NCBI GenBank assembly: GCA_020747065.1
Contig: JAGMVK010000019.1
Span: forward strand, 248,001 to 312,000
Direction of reading: 5' to 3'
DNA length: 64,000 nt
From: Cadophora sp. MPI-SDFR-AT-0126
Lineage: Eukaryota > Ascomycota > Leotiomycetes > Helotiales > Ploettnerulaceae
Of this stretch, positions 10,796 to 23,375 are shown in pieces (position 1 is the first letter of the stretch; each line of letters opens with the position of its first letter). The notes beneath the pieces were generated by a model that searched no databases, had not been told where the DNA came from, and saw only the letters and a list, made by a program, of their open reading frames with translations. A program made the position numbers and the translations under genes.

Positions 10796-12984
10796 CTACA
10801 CATAGCTGTCCACCGACAATCCCAAAGTCTCACACTGCTCTACCTCCCCATACGTCGTTTGATAGCTCGGCCACTGCAGTCTCCTCATCTCCAACTCCTT
10901 CGCCCCTCCCTGAACCGGCTTCCAAACCCCCGCCCTCTCGATCTCCTGCCTAGTACTCTCAAAGCCCCTAGCTTTCAGAAATTTCTCATCTGGGTTCGGA
11001 TTTCCTGTCCTCATAAAGCTCGTCCAAGTATCTACTGTGAATTGCTCGAATTTTGCATCATTTTCGTCACGATAAGTTAAGCCATTCCTAGTGATGGTGC
11101 CGAATGTGTAAAATATTTCAGCGGAATGACACTTAAAGTACTCTTTGGTCAAATCGCCAAGTGGCTTCTCTGGGGTCGATGGCGCATTACAGACGCTATT
11201 GGGAGTAGTCCAGCCAGGTGGTTGATACGATCTGTTGAATTCGTAGAAGTACACATTTGGGAGATTGAAATGTCTGTTTTGCACGCCGGCGTACATAGTT
11301 GCCGCGTCAAGACAGCTGAACGTCACGTCTGTGGACACACGTGCTGTGACGTTGAAGACGTTTAACAGTGGGTCGGGGCCTGAAGGGAGTGGAAATTTGC
11401 CGGATGAGATGGCCGCATCGGCTTGTGCTGCGAGTCCACCGTTTATGAGGTTTGTTTTCAGATCGTCGGTTGCTGGGTAGGGAGTGAACGAGGCCGAGTC
11501 ATCCCGCATTGTACCCATCAAGACGTTGACTTTGGCAATGGGTGCTGAGCCATCAAGCATAAGTCGGTCGGTCGTCAGATAGGTTCTATCTTTTGTGAAT
11601 ACATTCACCTGTGCTGTGAGACTTGCAAGTTTGCTGGCTGGAAGTGCAAGCAGACATTCGAGTTGCACCTTCTTAACTCCACCACCAGTACAGTTAGCCT
11701 CTACGAGGACGACTGAGGTGAAGTTCTTTACCACGGTCTCGACATCGTAGTAATTGGCATACGAAAGACCGAAGAGTGGACCTGACGTATAGCTCTGTGC
11801 AATTATCCCAGCGAATTTCCCGGCGGCTTTTGGTGAACCGAGCATACTCGTAGCACAGATCGCTCCATATGATTGTCCAGTGATAGTTATCCGGTTTGGG
11901 TTTCCCCCAAAGTCTCGGATATACGTTCGCACCCAATCCAGAGCTGCGACTTGGTCACTGAATCCCCAATTCCCATTCGTGATCCCATCATCTAGCGCAA
12001 GATTTCCAAAGTTACCACCTCTGTAGTTGAAGGTGACAGCTACAACATCCCCGCGAGAAGCCAAGCTAGTGCCATCTATCCCAGTATCACTGCCAGAGCC
12101 TCCTCCTCCGTGGATATGGAACAGAACAGGCTTGAGTTTCTTGTTTATCTTCTTGCTAGAAAGAGGTAGATAAGGTGTCCAGATATTGAGGAATAGACAG
12201 TCTTCTGAGCCACCTTCTTTGCCAGGATAGACGCAACTCTGTCCATATTCGAGTGCTGATTGCTGTCTCTTCGTTGCCTTGTAGGGTGTTGAGTATGTGA
12301 ATCGTTTGGGCTGTGCAGCGAATCTGACACCAAGGAATTTGAAACTGACTCTGTCTCGGAATCTATGGTCAAGATGTCATCAGAGGAGCTCGCGAGTGAT
12401 GTTTGGAATCCTCACCCTGTGACAAGCGAGCCGCCTGTCTTCACGGAGATTTGCCATTTCTCGCTGCTATTTTTGTACGTTGCGTTTGAAAACGGTGCTG
12501 TCTGTGTACATAGAACTGGTAATTCAGGGTCACCGGAAACTTTTTTGAACTTTCCTTTGCCAGTAATTGCACGCGGGCCATCTGAATCTGGAGCAATCAA
12601 GTAGTCCTGATTTGCCTCATATTCTCCTTGGTAGGTCAAGTAATCCAAGTTTGATTGAATTGAAGATGTTGGCATATTAGGAGACCACAGTTGCTCTCCA
12701 ACGGCGTTACATGCTGATCTTGCATCCTTTTGCGGGATTGCTGACAGAAGCAACACTCCCGATTTATTGAGCGGGTTTGCTGCGCCTAGATTGTAACGAA
12801 TCAATCAACTGAGCTGAAGAGGGAGCAGTCACTTTTGAAAGGGGGTTGATTTGATACCTTTAAGGTCATCTTGTATCAAAAGAGTAATATCGGCATTATA
12901 TTCACTAAGTGTAGGATCAGAACGGACTACACAAAAAATGGAAAACGATACAGCCAGAAGCAGGAGAAACAGCATGCTCAACAT
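10796..12984 (-). CDS. Secreted type-B carboxylesterase
   Basis: This is an alpha/beta-hydrolase of the carboxylesterase/lipase (COesterase) family, expected to hydrolyse ester bonds of extracellular substrates. Three exons (12984-12858, 12785-12416, 12362-10796) give 687 residues. A hydrophobic N-terminus (MLSMLFLLLLAVSFSIFCVV) is a likely signal peptide. Exon 3 opens with FLGVRFAAQPKRF, then EDCLFLNIWTPYLP, the oxyanion-hole HIHGGGG and the nucleophile elbow GQSYG (Ser330). The catalytic His is probably in CHSAEIFYTFG. The acid-residue motif is MRDDSASF, where most relatives have DEG, so Asp would stand in for Glu. It is longer than the usual 540-600 residues because of an N-terminal extension of about 120 residues after the signal peptide. 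The substrate is unknown. Confidence 0.9.
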
Positions 12985-13036
12985 GTGTAGAAGAGATGGA
13001 AATCTGCCTCATCATGAATTCCAAGCAGAATGAGCC

Positions 13037-13042
13037 TTTATA
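13037..13042 (-). promoter_or_regulatory. Candidate TATA box of the esterase gene
   Basis: TATAAA on the minus strand, 53 bp upstream of the esterase ATG. The position suits a core promoter element. No other evidence is available. Confidence 0.35.
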
Positions 13043-14755
13043 AGTTGCGATTTCGAGACAGCACTCATTCAATGTCCCCTCTTGCATTATCATTTGGGTA
13101 CTTATGGTCAAGTGACTAACAGGATTCGTCTTGACGACGAGCATCGGGTAAACAGGTATGCGAGTTGCACATCAGGCTAAACCTTGGTGGCGTTGCCCAG
13201 AAATAATCGGCACAGCACCATCGTATTAAATTCCCCCCGAGATTGGTATGGTATTCGTCACTTTAACATCGTGGACCAGAAGTTTCCCCTAGATAGGTGC
13301 ATCTCTGTGGCTGAGGCGTAAGGTGGGCTGATTGGAAAGGTGCATCGTGAACCTCAAAAGGAACAGACGAGGGTGGAATCACAAGGGATGATCTCATCCA
13401 CAAAGGATTATACTTCCTTGACATGTTGGTTTCATTTCGCTTTGGTCGCCTGAGTCGTGCGCTGCTCCTTCGATCTCGTAATGAAGACACAGTAAACCCG
13501 GCGTCCCTTCCTTTGGGAACGGTAGAACGCACAGGAGAAAGCGCCACCACGGGTTCCTCTTAGCCACCAAGCAGGAAAACCTAGGTAAATGGCCAATTCC
13601 ACAATCTACTAGCACTAAGCCTCGAACTCTTAACGTCACATAGCTAGAGCACGTCCATGTTTATGTGCTCTTCTAGCCGAGGAGTGTATCCTTTTGATCA
13701 TTTTGCACAGGTGTAGCTTTATACGATTTGAACGGCCTTCCATTCATGTCGAGTACATTATTGAAGGTGAATGGCCTCAAAGACAGTGATTTTCGAGGCC
13801 CACAGCAGCATTATGAGGGCCGAGAGCAAGGCATCGAAGTTGAATACAAGGCAGCCTCGACCACATATTTGCAACACCTGAATCCAGCCTGTCAGGCAGC
13901 CTCAGATGTTCTGAAAACGTTCTTTGCCGGAATTACGTCCCCGATGAGAAAGAAAAATCTCCTGCATTGGAGGTTTCTCAAAGTAAACATTAGCATCAGC
14001 AACATTCACGTTCCACACTCAGCCAACTTCGTGCTGTCGATCAAATACCTCGATATTCTGTTCTCCCAAAGCACATCTACCTTCATCATATCATTTCGAT
14101 TGTCACCATGGAGCCTCGAATTCCAAAAGTGGGTATCTTGACAAAGGGAAAAATAAAGCGAAGAAGTCCAACTTTGACGCCGCCAAGGATCGATATCATC
14201 AAGTCCATTCTTGCGAGCTGAGGCACGGGGAAAGTGTTGATACCAGATTTGATCGGTAAGATCGGGCACAGGAAAAGGGCAGGGAGTGAGAAGGAAATCT
14301 GAGAGCACAACTATTTACATGTCGATGACTTTGTAATGGCAGAACCTATACCTATATCCTGGAGCATGCTTTTTCACTTGCTCCTGATATGTTGCCCTGG
14401 AACATTCCTACGCAGTCTCATCAGCTGTGTAACGGCTTCAGGATTTGAGCTTGACTTGTATGTCTATTTGTTTGAGTCATATCCACCGTCGTAACGACGT
14501 CCTTTACGAAAATTTGAACTGTTAGAAGTTCATCGGCAACTTACTCTTCCACTGCTCTGTTTTTCGCTCAATTCACCTGACAGATAGTGATCCATTGATT
14601 CGAACTTGCAACCAACAAAATTTTACCAGGCAAAGCAATCTTACCTCCAACCTGATAATTTAATTTGTACTTCGTGGTCACTGATGGGACTGGATTTGCC
14701 TAGTAAACAAACATCAACAAATTCGTTAGCAAGGGTCCGAGCTTTGATCTCGGTC

Positions 14756-14762
14756 TATAAAA
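14756..14762 (+). promoter_or_regulatory. Candidate TATA box of the 2EXR gene at 15151
   Basis: TATAAAA about 390 bp before the ATG. If used, the leader would be about 360 nt, CT- and CA-rich, and would contain a short upstream ORF (14936-14965, nine codons). The call rests on the motif and on the promoter-like composition downstream. Confidence 0.3.
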
Positions 14763-15150
14763 TCTCTCGACTCGACCGTCCACTTTCTCCTCCCAGCTAC
14801 TTCTATCAACTCCGAATTGTAGATCGTGGATCACAGCTCTCCGAAAGCCTATTGGCTCTTCTTTAGACTACTCAAGCATTGGACTTATTTGTCGATTTTA
14901 GGGGTCCTTTCTCAACGGCAAGTACGATCTCTGCTATGATCTCCAGCTCAACCTCTCTCTCTTGACAAGATCAGAGGTCAACAAATACCACCAAAACTAT
15001 CAACTCGAATCAGTTTCTTGTATCTTCAATCCTTCTACAAAAGCCTAAGGCAACTTTCGATCTACAGAGACCTTAGACAAGTGCAAAGCTTTTGTACTTT
15101 GGGTAATCTGCAACCACAATCACTTTCAATCGATCCTACCTTCAGTAGCA

Positions 15151-16406
15151 ATGAGTCAGAGAAAGATCAAGATCGACTTGAAGCCACTGGTGGCAAGATG
15201 TCTGTTGCACCAAAGCAAGCTCAATGTAGGCCAAAGTGCTGACAAGCAGCCTGTAAGTCTTCTTTCTATCCCAAAACTTATCTCTATCGGCTCTAATGTA
15301 TTTCAGATTGGTGGAAATGAGCACAAGACTTCTGAAAACTGCAGAGGAAGGGGCACAGAGGATCTTGGTGTTGGCTTTGAAAAGGTACTTGGCTTCACTT
15401 ACTCTTCCCAATGACGATCTTTGACTGACTCAGGATAGTTGGATATTACTCCTGCCAATCGTGTTCAGAAATCGGCCATCAAGAGAGGAGACTTTGAGAA
15501 GTATCCAAAACTTCCATTTGAGTGTGTACTACTGCGAACCCTCTCTCCGTTTAAATCTATTTCTGAAGATTTGATGGTGTTACAACGCACTGTAACTCTC
15601 GTGTCACCGTTCTCGGGCATTCGCTGACTACCTCATCACCCAGGCTCCGTCTCAAAGTCATCAAGGACTCAATTTCAAGAGCCAGTTCGACTGATAGCCC
15701 AAGAGTCATTGAGATTCTTTACTACGATATTTCCAAGGGCATCGATTCCGACGGATGGCCTTACCACAAATCCAACCACAAGCACAAGATTTACTCTAAG
15801 AACCCCACTCTCCACAAAGTTAGCAAAGAGTTTCATAAGGAAGCACTCAAGACATGGAGCGTTCGCATTGACACCCCACATGGAGATTGCTATGCTAGAC
15901 TCGACCCAGACAACACCATCATCTACATCTCGTACACTGAACTTGATGATGACAGTGATCCACTGGACATGTACAGCGACATGCTTAGTGCCGAAATCTG
16001 CTCCAAGACCAAGCATCTCGCCATCGATTTTGAAATGTGGAACTGCCACGAGACTGTCAATCCACTTCAAAAATTCACTGCTCTCGAGACATTCACGTTC
16101 GTCGTTCACGATGCCGCTTGCTGCGCTGATTGGGAGCCAGGAAAACAGCCCGTTGAGTTCGAGATTGTGCAAGTCGACGAAGATGACTTGGAGCAGGTCA
16201 GACCTGGAATCTGCCTTTGGGATGACATCAATCACCTGGTCGATTTGTGTAAGAAGTACAAGGTCAAGAATCCTGAATACAAAGCTCCAACTGTCAAGAC
16301 AGCTATCATGTACTGCGATGATAGTGCTTGCTGCAACTCTGTCGAGAGTGTTGAGAACCACTTGGTCGACGTTCTGGCTCCTGGTGGAGGACGTCCGAGA
16401 CCATGA
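15151..16406 (+). CDS. 2EXR-domain protein (fungal family, function unknown)
   Basis: 2EXR proteins are an abundant fungal family of unknown function, named for a conserved Glu-x-Arg-containing segment. Four exons (15151-15252, 15307-15384, 15439-15521, 15644-16406) join to 341 residues. The third join creates the family signature KYPKLPFELRLKVIK. The N-terminal 86 residues before it are basic and low in similarity to anything I know. The C-terminal part is acidic, with several Cys residues (DDSACCNSVES). A second member lies at 42192. Exon 4 stays open over about 710 bp in two more frames, but the frame given is the one the splice joins and signature support. There is no signal peptide, so it is presumably intracellular. 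Confidence 0.8.
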
Positions 16407-17861
16407 AGGGCCATGCTGCAATTGACTGACACGTCTTGCATCAAGTAGGATTGGGCCGTTCTCACGTTCTATGTTCCGAGTTGTCAGTCATTCCCAATTC
16501 TCCTTGTGCTCGTGATTTCTGGCGCTTGAGATCTCATACAACGGAATGGTTCAGCGAGTACTACTTGACACTTCTTCTCTTTCGAGCAGACTCTTTCATG
16601 TATCATAAAAAAGTCTTCTGAAGGCATGTCAGCGAGGGGCAGGTTACTTCTCACAAACCGAGTTATGCAGATTGTGCATCAAAAAGTGCAAATAAAATGG
16701 TTTCCTCAAATAAAGTACTTCAATTGACGACTATGCTCCCTACAAATTGAACCTACCATGTTTTGAATAGGCAGAAGAGATGAGCGACGAGAGTGATGTT
16801 CTAAGTGTATGAGCATTGAATTTCCATGGCTAAAGTGAGCCTAATGATACCCCTCTGCAAAGGCCTGCAAGCATACATGCCTCAAGTAAGGAAGCAACGG
16901 CTGTACGGACAAGACAACAATTAAGCGAGGACGGACCGGCTACAAAAAAAATAGGGGCAAGGGCAGTCATCACAGCACGCATTCAATCGTATTTTACAAG
17001 TTAAGATACTTTCAAAGCCAAGCGTTCGTTCATCTACTCAGTACCACATAGAATACAGCCCTCGGTTTTCCTTCATCCAACCTTCTCCACCCCTTTTACC
17101 GCTCCTAAGTCTCAAAAATCATCCTCATTGAAAGCCCACGCACGTACTCTCATCCATACCTCCCCCACAGAATTTCACACTGCCAAAGCAAAACTAATAC
17201 TTCATGTAGCGATCATCCATCCATCCAACTAGCCGGCCACCAATACTACCGTGTCCAGCCAGCCAATCCATTGATCGATCCGTTGCATCCATCCCAAGTC
17301 AAGCAAGTGGAGCATCCCACCCAGAAATCCATCGAGAATGCAGATCATATCATATCGTCCGTGCCATGCCATATCATACCATCTTGCACGCTCCCAAGCT
17401 GCGTCCCAAAGAAAGAAAGAAACGCCGACACAAAACCCGGGCCAGATTCCGCAGAGCAGATTCGCAAATGCAACGTAAGAAGAGAAAATAACATTAATGA
17501 AAGAAATGGTCTGGGATCGTCCAGATTCACAAATCAACTAAATTCTGCCCTGCCACGTCATCTAGGAAAAGGCAGGCGGCGGGCAATGGCGAACATCCCT
17601 GATTTTCGCTCCCTCGCGAAAAATAAGCAATTATTCATTAACCTGGCCGGGCATGCGCACATGCCGCCTCCCATATGTACTTTTGGCGCCTACTGCCGGC
17701 TGATCCGTAACGAGTGTGATGCCAACGGTGGTGTTCTATTCACATCCATCTAGGCGGAGAACGAGTGTTTCTATCAACACAAGAGCCATCATTTCAGGTC
17801 CGTCCACTCGACCTTTCATGATTGGCGCTGGTATACATCCTTATCCAATCCCGGTGTCTCG
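16407..17861. other. Convergent 3' flanks of 2EXR and SPT7
   Basis: About 1.45 kb between two convergent genes. Short CATCC and CATATCAT-like repeats occur at about 17210-17390. No open frame has coding character. Probably 3' UTRs plus spacer. Confidence 0.5.
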
Positions 17862-20800
17862 TCACCTTTCAATGCTCTCCGGGCTCATCATTCCCACGGC
17901 ACTGACATCGTCTTTCTCAGTATTACTCGCATTGCCTTGAGAACTCTCCGCCCTTTCCATCGAGACGGGCCCGCCGTTGGGAAGGACTTTGAGCTTCTTT
18001 GCTGATCCCACACCAGGCTTCTCTGGGCTGCCATTGACACCGGTCTTTGAGGCAGTCGCGGGGTCCACAGCAGTGCCGTTATCAAGCTTCTTCTTTTTCT
18101 TGGAGTTACCAGATTGCTCCTTCTGCGGCCGCTTCCTTGGACTGGTAATCTTTCCTGTGGGTCCAAGGCGAGGTCTTGATGGCCTTTGTTTGACAGGTAG
18201 CTCTTCGTCTTCCAGCAACGGGACGTCTCCGTTGGCGTGCAATTTTGCAAGGAAGAAGTTCTTGACCAAGCCAATCGCACCCTGGATGTTGTCGATGGTG
18301 ACCGGTTCAAGTGGAGGTAAGGCGTCGAAAGTTTCTGCGGAAGCATTTTGTACAACAGCGCTCGGTTGACTTTGGTAAAGTCTCGTGTGGAGGAGATGCA
18401 GAGGAACAGATAGACTTGACATTCCAAATTCGCTGTCCAGTCCGAGGGCCTTGAATCCGAAGAAATCTTCACCAAGCTCTTCAGCGAAGTCACCCCCTAC
18501 GAATTGCTCGCTACCGTCCTTGAAAGCACCAGATCCGTCAGCACCTCCATCAGCAAGTGCTGGTCGAAGTAGATCTGATAGATGGGCTTTCATGCGATCA
18601 TGCATAACTCCAAGTTTGGTGCCGAGACGTTCGATGTCATCCTTCACATAACTTTCCAAACCCTCAATGTCCATACCATTCTCGCTGAGAGTGTGAAGAA
18701 CAACTTCTTCGTCGGTGAACCGTGGCTGCCATTTTCCGCTTGTGTCCAGTGGTGCTGTGGACACCGGAACTTTCGGCGTTTCTCGATAGACAATGAAGGA
18801 CTGAGCAAGTTTGGTGAAGAAGTCACCCGCGATATCGGTGATAACATCCAAAGCACTTGGTTGTAGCTCCTCAAAACCAGCATGATAACAGAGCTTAGCA
18901 ATGGATCGTTGCATAGCAGCCTTGCAGACCCATGTTGCCATAATCGGCCCGTCGTCGGATGTGACATGAGGCTCTATATCGGCTTCTATGAATGGCTCCG
19001 GCTCGTACTTGGGGAATTGATTGTTGTACATCTACACATGTCAGTATCATAAACCCACGCGAAAGTTAGGACATACTTGTGCCTGCAACTGCATCTGTTT
19101 GATGACGCCAATTTTGGAACAGATTTTCCTCGTCTCTTGCATTTGCCTCATATTTGCTTCAACTCTCTGAGCCAAAACACTTTTGGGAGCTTGGAAATGA
19201 CCACTTGGGACCATTCGAAGGAATTCCTCTCCTCGATCTACAAGTTGACCATCCGCGTCTTCGATCCACTGTAGTTTGGGGTTGATATCCGGAATTGCTG
19301 AGAGGGAATCATAGTAATCGGGTATCATCCGTTCTTCTTCGCCTTCCATACCTTCAGCAAGAGTTTCTACTCCTTGAATAGCGTCTTTTGGGTTTCCGTT
19401 GGAATTCGAGCTCGAAGAATCGGTCTGCGCTTGCTTCTGTTGACGAAGCCATCGTCTCATTCCTGCCTTAGAGCGAAGCAATGCAGGCTCATCTGGGTTG
19501 AGCTTGTCGCCCCTGAAAAGTCGGTTTCTCTCCTTGGCTATGAGTGCTCGGTCTTTCTTGGTTACTTGCTTCCAGATCTTGTACTCCTCGTCTTCTCGGA
19601 GATCATCTGCAGCAGCACCGAGCGCCTGGCCGAGTGATATTCCGTTGATCGAAGGGCCATCAATATCTCCATCAGCTTGACTTCCATGTCCTGCAACTCC
19701 ATTTATGCCCCCAGGAGTTATTGAACCAATTGGTGGAGTTGCAAAGCCATTCTGGCTGCCATCGAACCCAGCTTCGGATCCATCGTTCCCAATGCTGCCA
19801 AGTAGGCCATTGAGTTGGAGCGTTGGCTTTTGCTCAACACCAGGTGTGCTTTCTTCCCGAGCCTTCCTGGCTTTGGTCCCTTTGGCTCCAGTACCAGCTT
19901 TGCGTCCTCGAGAAGACATAATCGGTTCATCGTCACTATCGTCACCAGCATCATCTTCCCCTCCATTTTGCTTGCGACGCTCCTCAGCTTCGACTTCAGC
20001 TCTAGGTCGAATGACAAGATCCGGAATCAGAGGTACTAGCTTTTCCGCTTCCTTTCTCATCGAGTTCGCATTTCGCCGTAAAGGGTGTTGTATGTCACCG
20101 TTGTACTTCAGACAATTACTCCAGATCAAGTCTAGGTCGTCAACAAACTCCTTTTTGGACTTGTAGGTCAACGTCTTGAGCTTTTTGGTCATACTTCCCA
20201 GATCCATAGGATGCTTGATAACTGGATATTGTTAGACACTGCTATTGAGGGTGGAATTGATATTCCTTACCATTATAGTAATCTGGGGCCTCTCGTTTGT
20301 TGACCCGGGTCAGGAATGGAGCTGAATACTCGGTCATAGCCTTGAGTTCACTCAAAACCTTTTCCGCAGCTTCGTACAGCTCCTCCTGGTGTACATTTTC
20401 CTCACTTGCCCATTTACTTCTATTCTTCCGGACTTCGTTCATCAATGATCGCAACTCGGCATCCGAAGCTCGGACTTGGTCGCGCTTGAGGTCAATCCGC
20501 GCAATAAGATGCTTCAGTGTCAAACTCGAGGCACCCAAATTGGCACTGCTCAGAGATCCATGATGTTCGCCATTCGGCCCATTCGCATTATTTGCATTTC
20601 CTGAGTGGTCCATCTCTGCATCAATCTGCTTCTCAGATTCCTCAAGCTTCTGTTGCTCCAGCATGGCGATGCGGTCATTCTCCAAGGTATAGAATAGTGT
20701 ATGAAAGCTGCGCTTTGCTGCCTCCTCTGTAGCCTTCTTGGCTTCCTCCAACTGCTTGCGCGCATCTTCGGAAGACTTGGGTTCTGCTGGCGCTGTATCA

Positions 20801-21354
20801 TCCTTGTTGGATTCGGCTTGCTTGGTCGGGAATACATCCGAGGACACAGGAGAACTGCCGGATTTTGAGGGAGAGAGGAGGGAATTTCCATTTTTGTTCT
20901 TCAACGGCGATTCCTGACCTCCATCGTCTTCATCGTCTTCATCATCGTCATCGTAGTTGTCCTCATCGATGGTTCGCGCAGACTTCTTCGGTGCTTGCTC
21001 AACCGCGGCAGCTTCCACAGCGGTGGATTCCTCTATCGCCAATTGCGCATCCGCGGCCGAATTATCCTCCGCAGTATCCTGTTCCTGCAAACCTTTATTG
21101 CCAAAGAGTCCTGCGATTTTGGCTTCTGACCGCAGATATAAATCCTTGAAAAGCTGCCGTTGAATTTCGGACTCGTCTACCATGGCATCATCGAGGCCGC
21201 CTGCAATACCGGGGTCGTCCATTACGGCATCATCGGGGGCTGCGACACTGGGAGTCGAACTGTTGTCGCGATAGCGGAGCAGAGACTTGTTGCTGTTACT
21301 ATTGCCCAGAAACTGCGATTTCTGCCATGATTGTCCATTCGATGTTCGCGACAT
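17862..21354 (-). CDS. SPT7: SAGA complex subunit Spt7 (bromodomain plus histone fold)
   Basis: Spt7 is a structural subunit of the SAGA transcription coactivator. It pairs with Taf10 through its histone fold and binds acetyl-lysine through its bromodomain. Three exons (21354-20271, 20221-19077, 19031-17862) give 1132 residues. The bromodomain spans the first splice join, with [17 protein letters not shown] at about 355-371 and then [16 protein letters not shown]. The histone-fold region lies near 770-830 ([35 protein letters not shown]). Acidic and low-complexity segments come before ([12 protein letters not shown]) and after, and the tail has a basic patch ([10 protein letters not shown]). 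Length and domain order match fungal Spt7. It lies divergent to the VanZ-like gene, about 1 kb away. Confidence 0.94.
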
Positions 21355-22355
21355 GATATCCCCTCATGAGCGAAGCGTTGGCAGCCACCAAGGGTGGATT
21401 TCGACGTGAAATCTCCTTCAACAGGGTCTCAGGGTTGTTGTCCTCATCGAGTCTTACTATGCGATGCTCGAAGATGGATGATTTTGATGATATGGCGCGT
21501 CCCTGATGATTCTCGTCGCGACGAGCTTTTGAGTTGTCGTTGAAGTTGGGCTGCAGCCGACATCAGCCAGGGGGCAAAGAAGAGGTTAGCGCATCAGACA
21601 AAGTGCCAAATTCTTTCTAGACATTCTTAACAAAACATGTTGATTTTTTGATTGTGCATCACAATAGGAATCATAGTCACACTTTCTATTCACACAAACT
21701 GTAACAAGCTTTTTCCATCAATTCGAGGGTATTCAAATTGTGAAGTAGATTGTTCTCCTGACCGGCCGGATACTTGCAGAGAAGTCGCTTATCGGATACT
21801 AATTATGACAATGGATAACGGTGACATTTCAAGAGAACAATGATATTGCTATCCCATGTTGCAGAAACATCTGAGACAATTGTACGGACCAGTATGTGCT
21901 GCAGCATGCTTACAGGAGACTTATATGTTCCCAAAGATTATATGTAAAAGACATTCCAGGTAGGTACCTGTTGTTTAACAAACCCATATGACATCTTCCC
22001 TCACAAGCCACACCAACTGCGCCAGCTCCCAGCCATCAGCTACTGTACCTTCGTACAGCTCCATCTGGATACAACTCCAAGTACTCCAGCCCAACTCTCT
22101 ATATGGAGACCAACTATACAAGATAACACCGGAGCCTGACGTTCGAACCAACAAGAAGCTCACCCGCATGTTATACTTGCTACTACGTTGTCCTCAACCA
22201 ACAGCCCACCTGGCTGCAACCTAAAATCACCACGATTCCATTCTACCTCCAACTTTCCTCAAACACTCTCAGCTACAGCATCCCAAAGCAGCATTGAAAA
22301 AGATTGAAATGCTTCAAACCCATTCACCATCATAAACAACTAAAATCACATCATC
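21355..22355. promoter_or_regulatory. Divergent intergenic region SPT7/VanZ-like
   Basis: Holds the promoters of two head-to-head genes. I see no convincing TATA box, repeat or further gene. Open frames of about 60-78 codons near 21650-22220 lack coding features. Confidence 0.5.
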
Positions 22356-23055
22356 ATGAGAATACGACTCCCATTTGCCGGTTCGCAGCCCTCCTCAGCC
22401 CACCCGTCAAGCAAACGCAAAGCTAACATCAACCCAAGGAGCATTCCTCTTCCTAGCCGCCACAGCAGCGTATGCTGGCCTCTCCTCCCTCCAAGTCGAC
22501 TCCCTCATAAACGACAAGATCCTCCACTTCCTCACCTTCTTCATCCTCACCACCTGCTTCTACTGGATCCTCGACACCTCGCGGCGCCGCACCCTCCACC
22601 TCACCCTCGTAATCTGCACCGGGCTCCTAGGCGTCGGCTCAGAGTTTCTACAAGGCTTCCTACCTAACGGCCGTGAGTTCGATTTCTACGATATAGTGGC
22701 TAATGTGGTTGGGAGTCTGAGTGCTCTGGGCCTGAGTTCATGGTACCATATGCGAATGTTGGAGCGGAAACGTCTCGCGAAACATTATCAGGTTGTGCCT
22801 GGGGAGGAGGATCTCGAGCTTGGAGAGGGTGTTGGCGCACAGGAGAGTGGGGAGATCAGAGGGGAGGGAGGAGCGCAGGTGCAGAGTAGGACGTTGGATG
22901 AAGAGGTGGACAATTGGGATGAGAATCTGGAGGATGGTTGGGATGAGGATGAGCATACCGCTGGTACGGATAGTGCGGAGGGAGAGGGTTTGAAGACGCC
23001 GAGTGCGAGCAGTGCGGGGGACGTGGATGGTGAGGCGAAGAAGAGGGCTGACTGA
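22356..23055 (+). CDS. VanZ-like membrane protein
   Basis: VanZ-like domains are four-helix membrane modules first known from bacterial glycopeptide resistance; the role of fungal members is unknown. The predicted protein has 213 residues. A 58-nt intron (22381-22438) with a CTAAC branch site lies after eight codons. Removing it joins MRIRLPFAG to AFLFLAATAAYAGLSSLQ in frame, whereas neither single open frame gives a sensible N-terminus. The hydrophobic core shows DKILHFLTFFILTTCFYWIL and VGSEFLQGFLPNGREFD, the conserved VanZ block, then FYDIVANVVGSLSALGLSS. The C-terminal 90 or so residues are strongly acidic (WDENLEDGWDEDEH) and probably face the cytosol. Confidence 0.85.
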
Positions 23056-23375
23056 TGATGTGTGACGATATTATGGATTGCTTTTCTTGGCTGGAGTATG
23101 GAGCTGGCCTGAACCTTTTTCTCCAGGACTCATCTTAAGAGTATGTTCAAGTATGGTGTTATTTTGTACCTTAATGCTGCGTGAACGTCCTAACGGAATG
23201 AAAGTATGTGAGAATAAAGAAGTCCTTATTACCTCAATCATTATACGCCGATTTTCTGGTACCCACGGGCAGGTCTTCACTGAAACATCTTCAGCCTAGA
23301 TCAGACATTCAGGATCATTCATTGTAGGCAAAACCGTTCTAAAATCTAGCTCAAGTTCTGCTTCTCGTGTTACTA
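23056..23375. other. Convergent 3' flanks, VanZ-like and ferric reductase
   Basis: These 320 bp lie between two convergent stop codons, with no feature beyond presumed 3' UTRs. Confidence 0.5.

Larger units (their letters stand above)
12985..15150. other. Intergenic region between esterase and first 2EXR gene
   Basis: The left end holds the esterase promoter and the right end the promoter and probable long leader of the 2EXR gene. Open frames in between (13263-13550 minus; 13728-14141 plus, 137 codons) show no domains and no good splice continuation. I see no repeat or transposon remnant. Confidence 0.5.

Noticed and set aside
12145..12372. 75-codon minus-strand frame inside the esterase gene
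   Set aside because: It is an out-of-frame shadow of exon 3; the spliced frame encodes the conserved FLGVRFA and EDCLFLNIW blocks.
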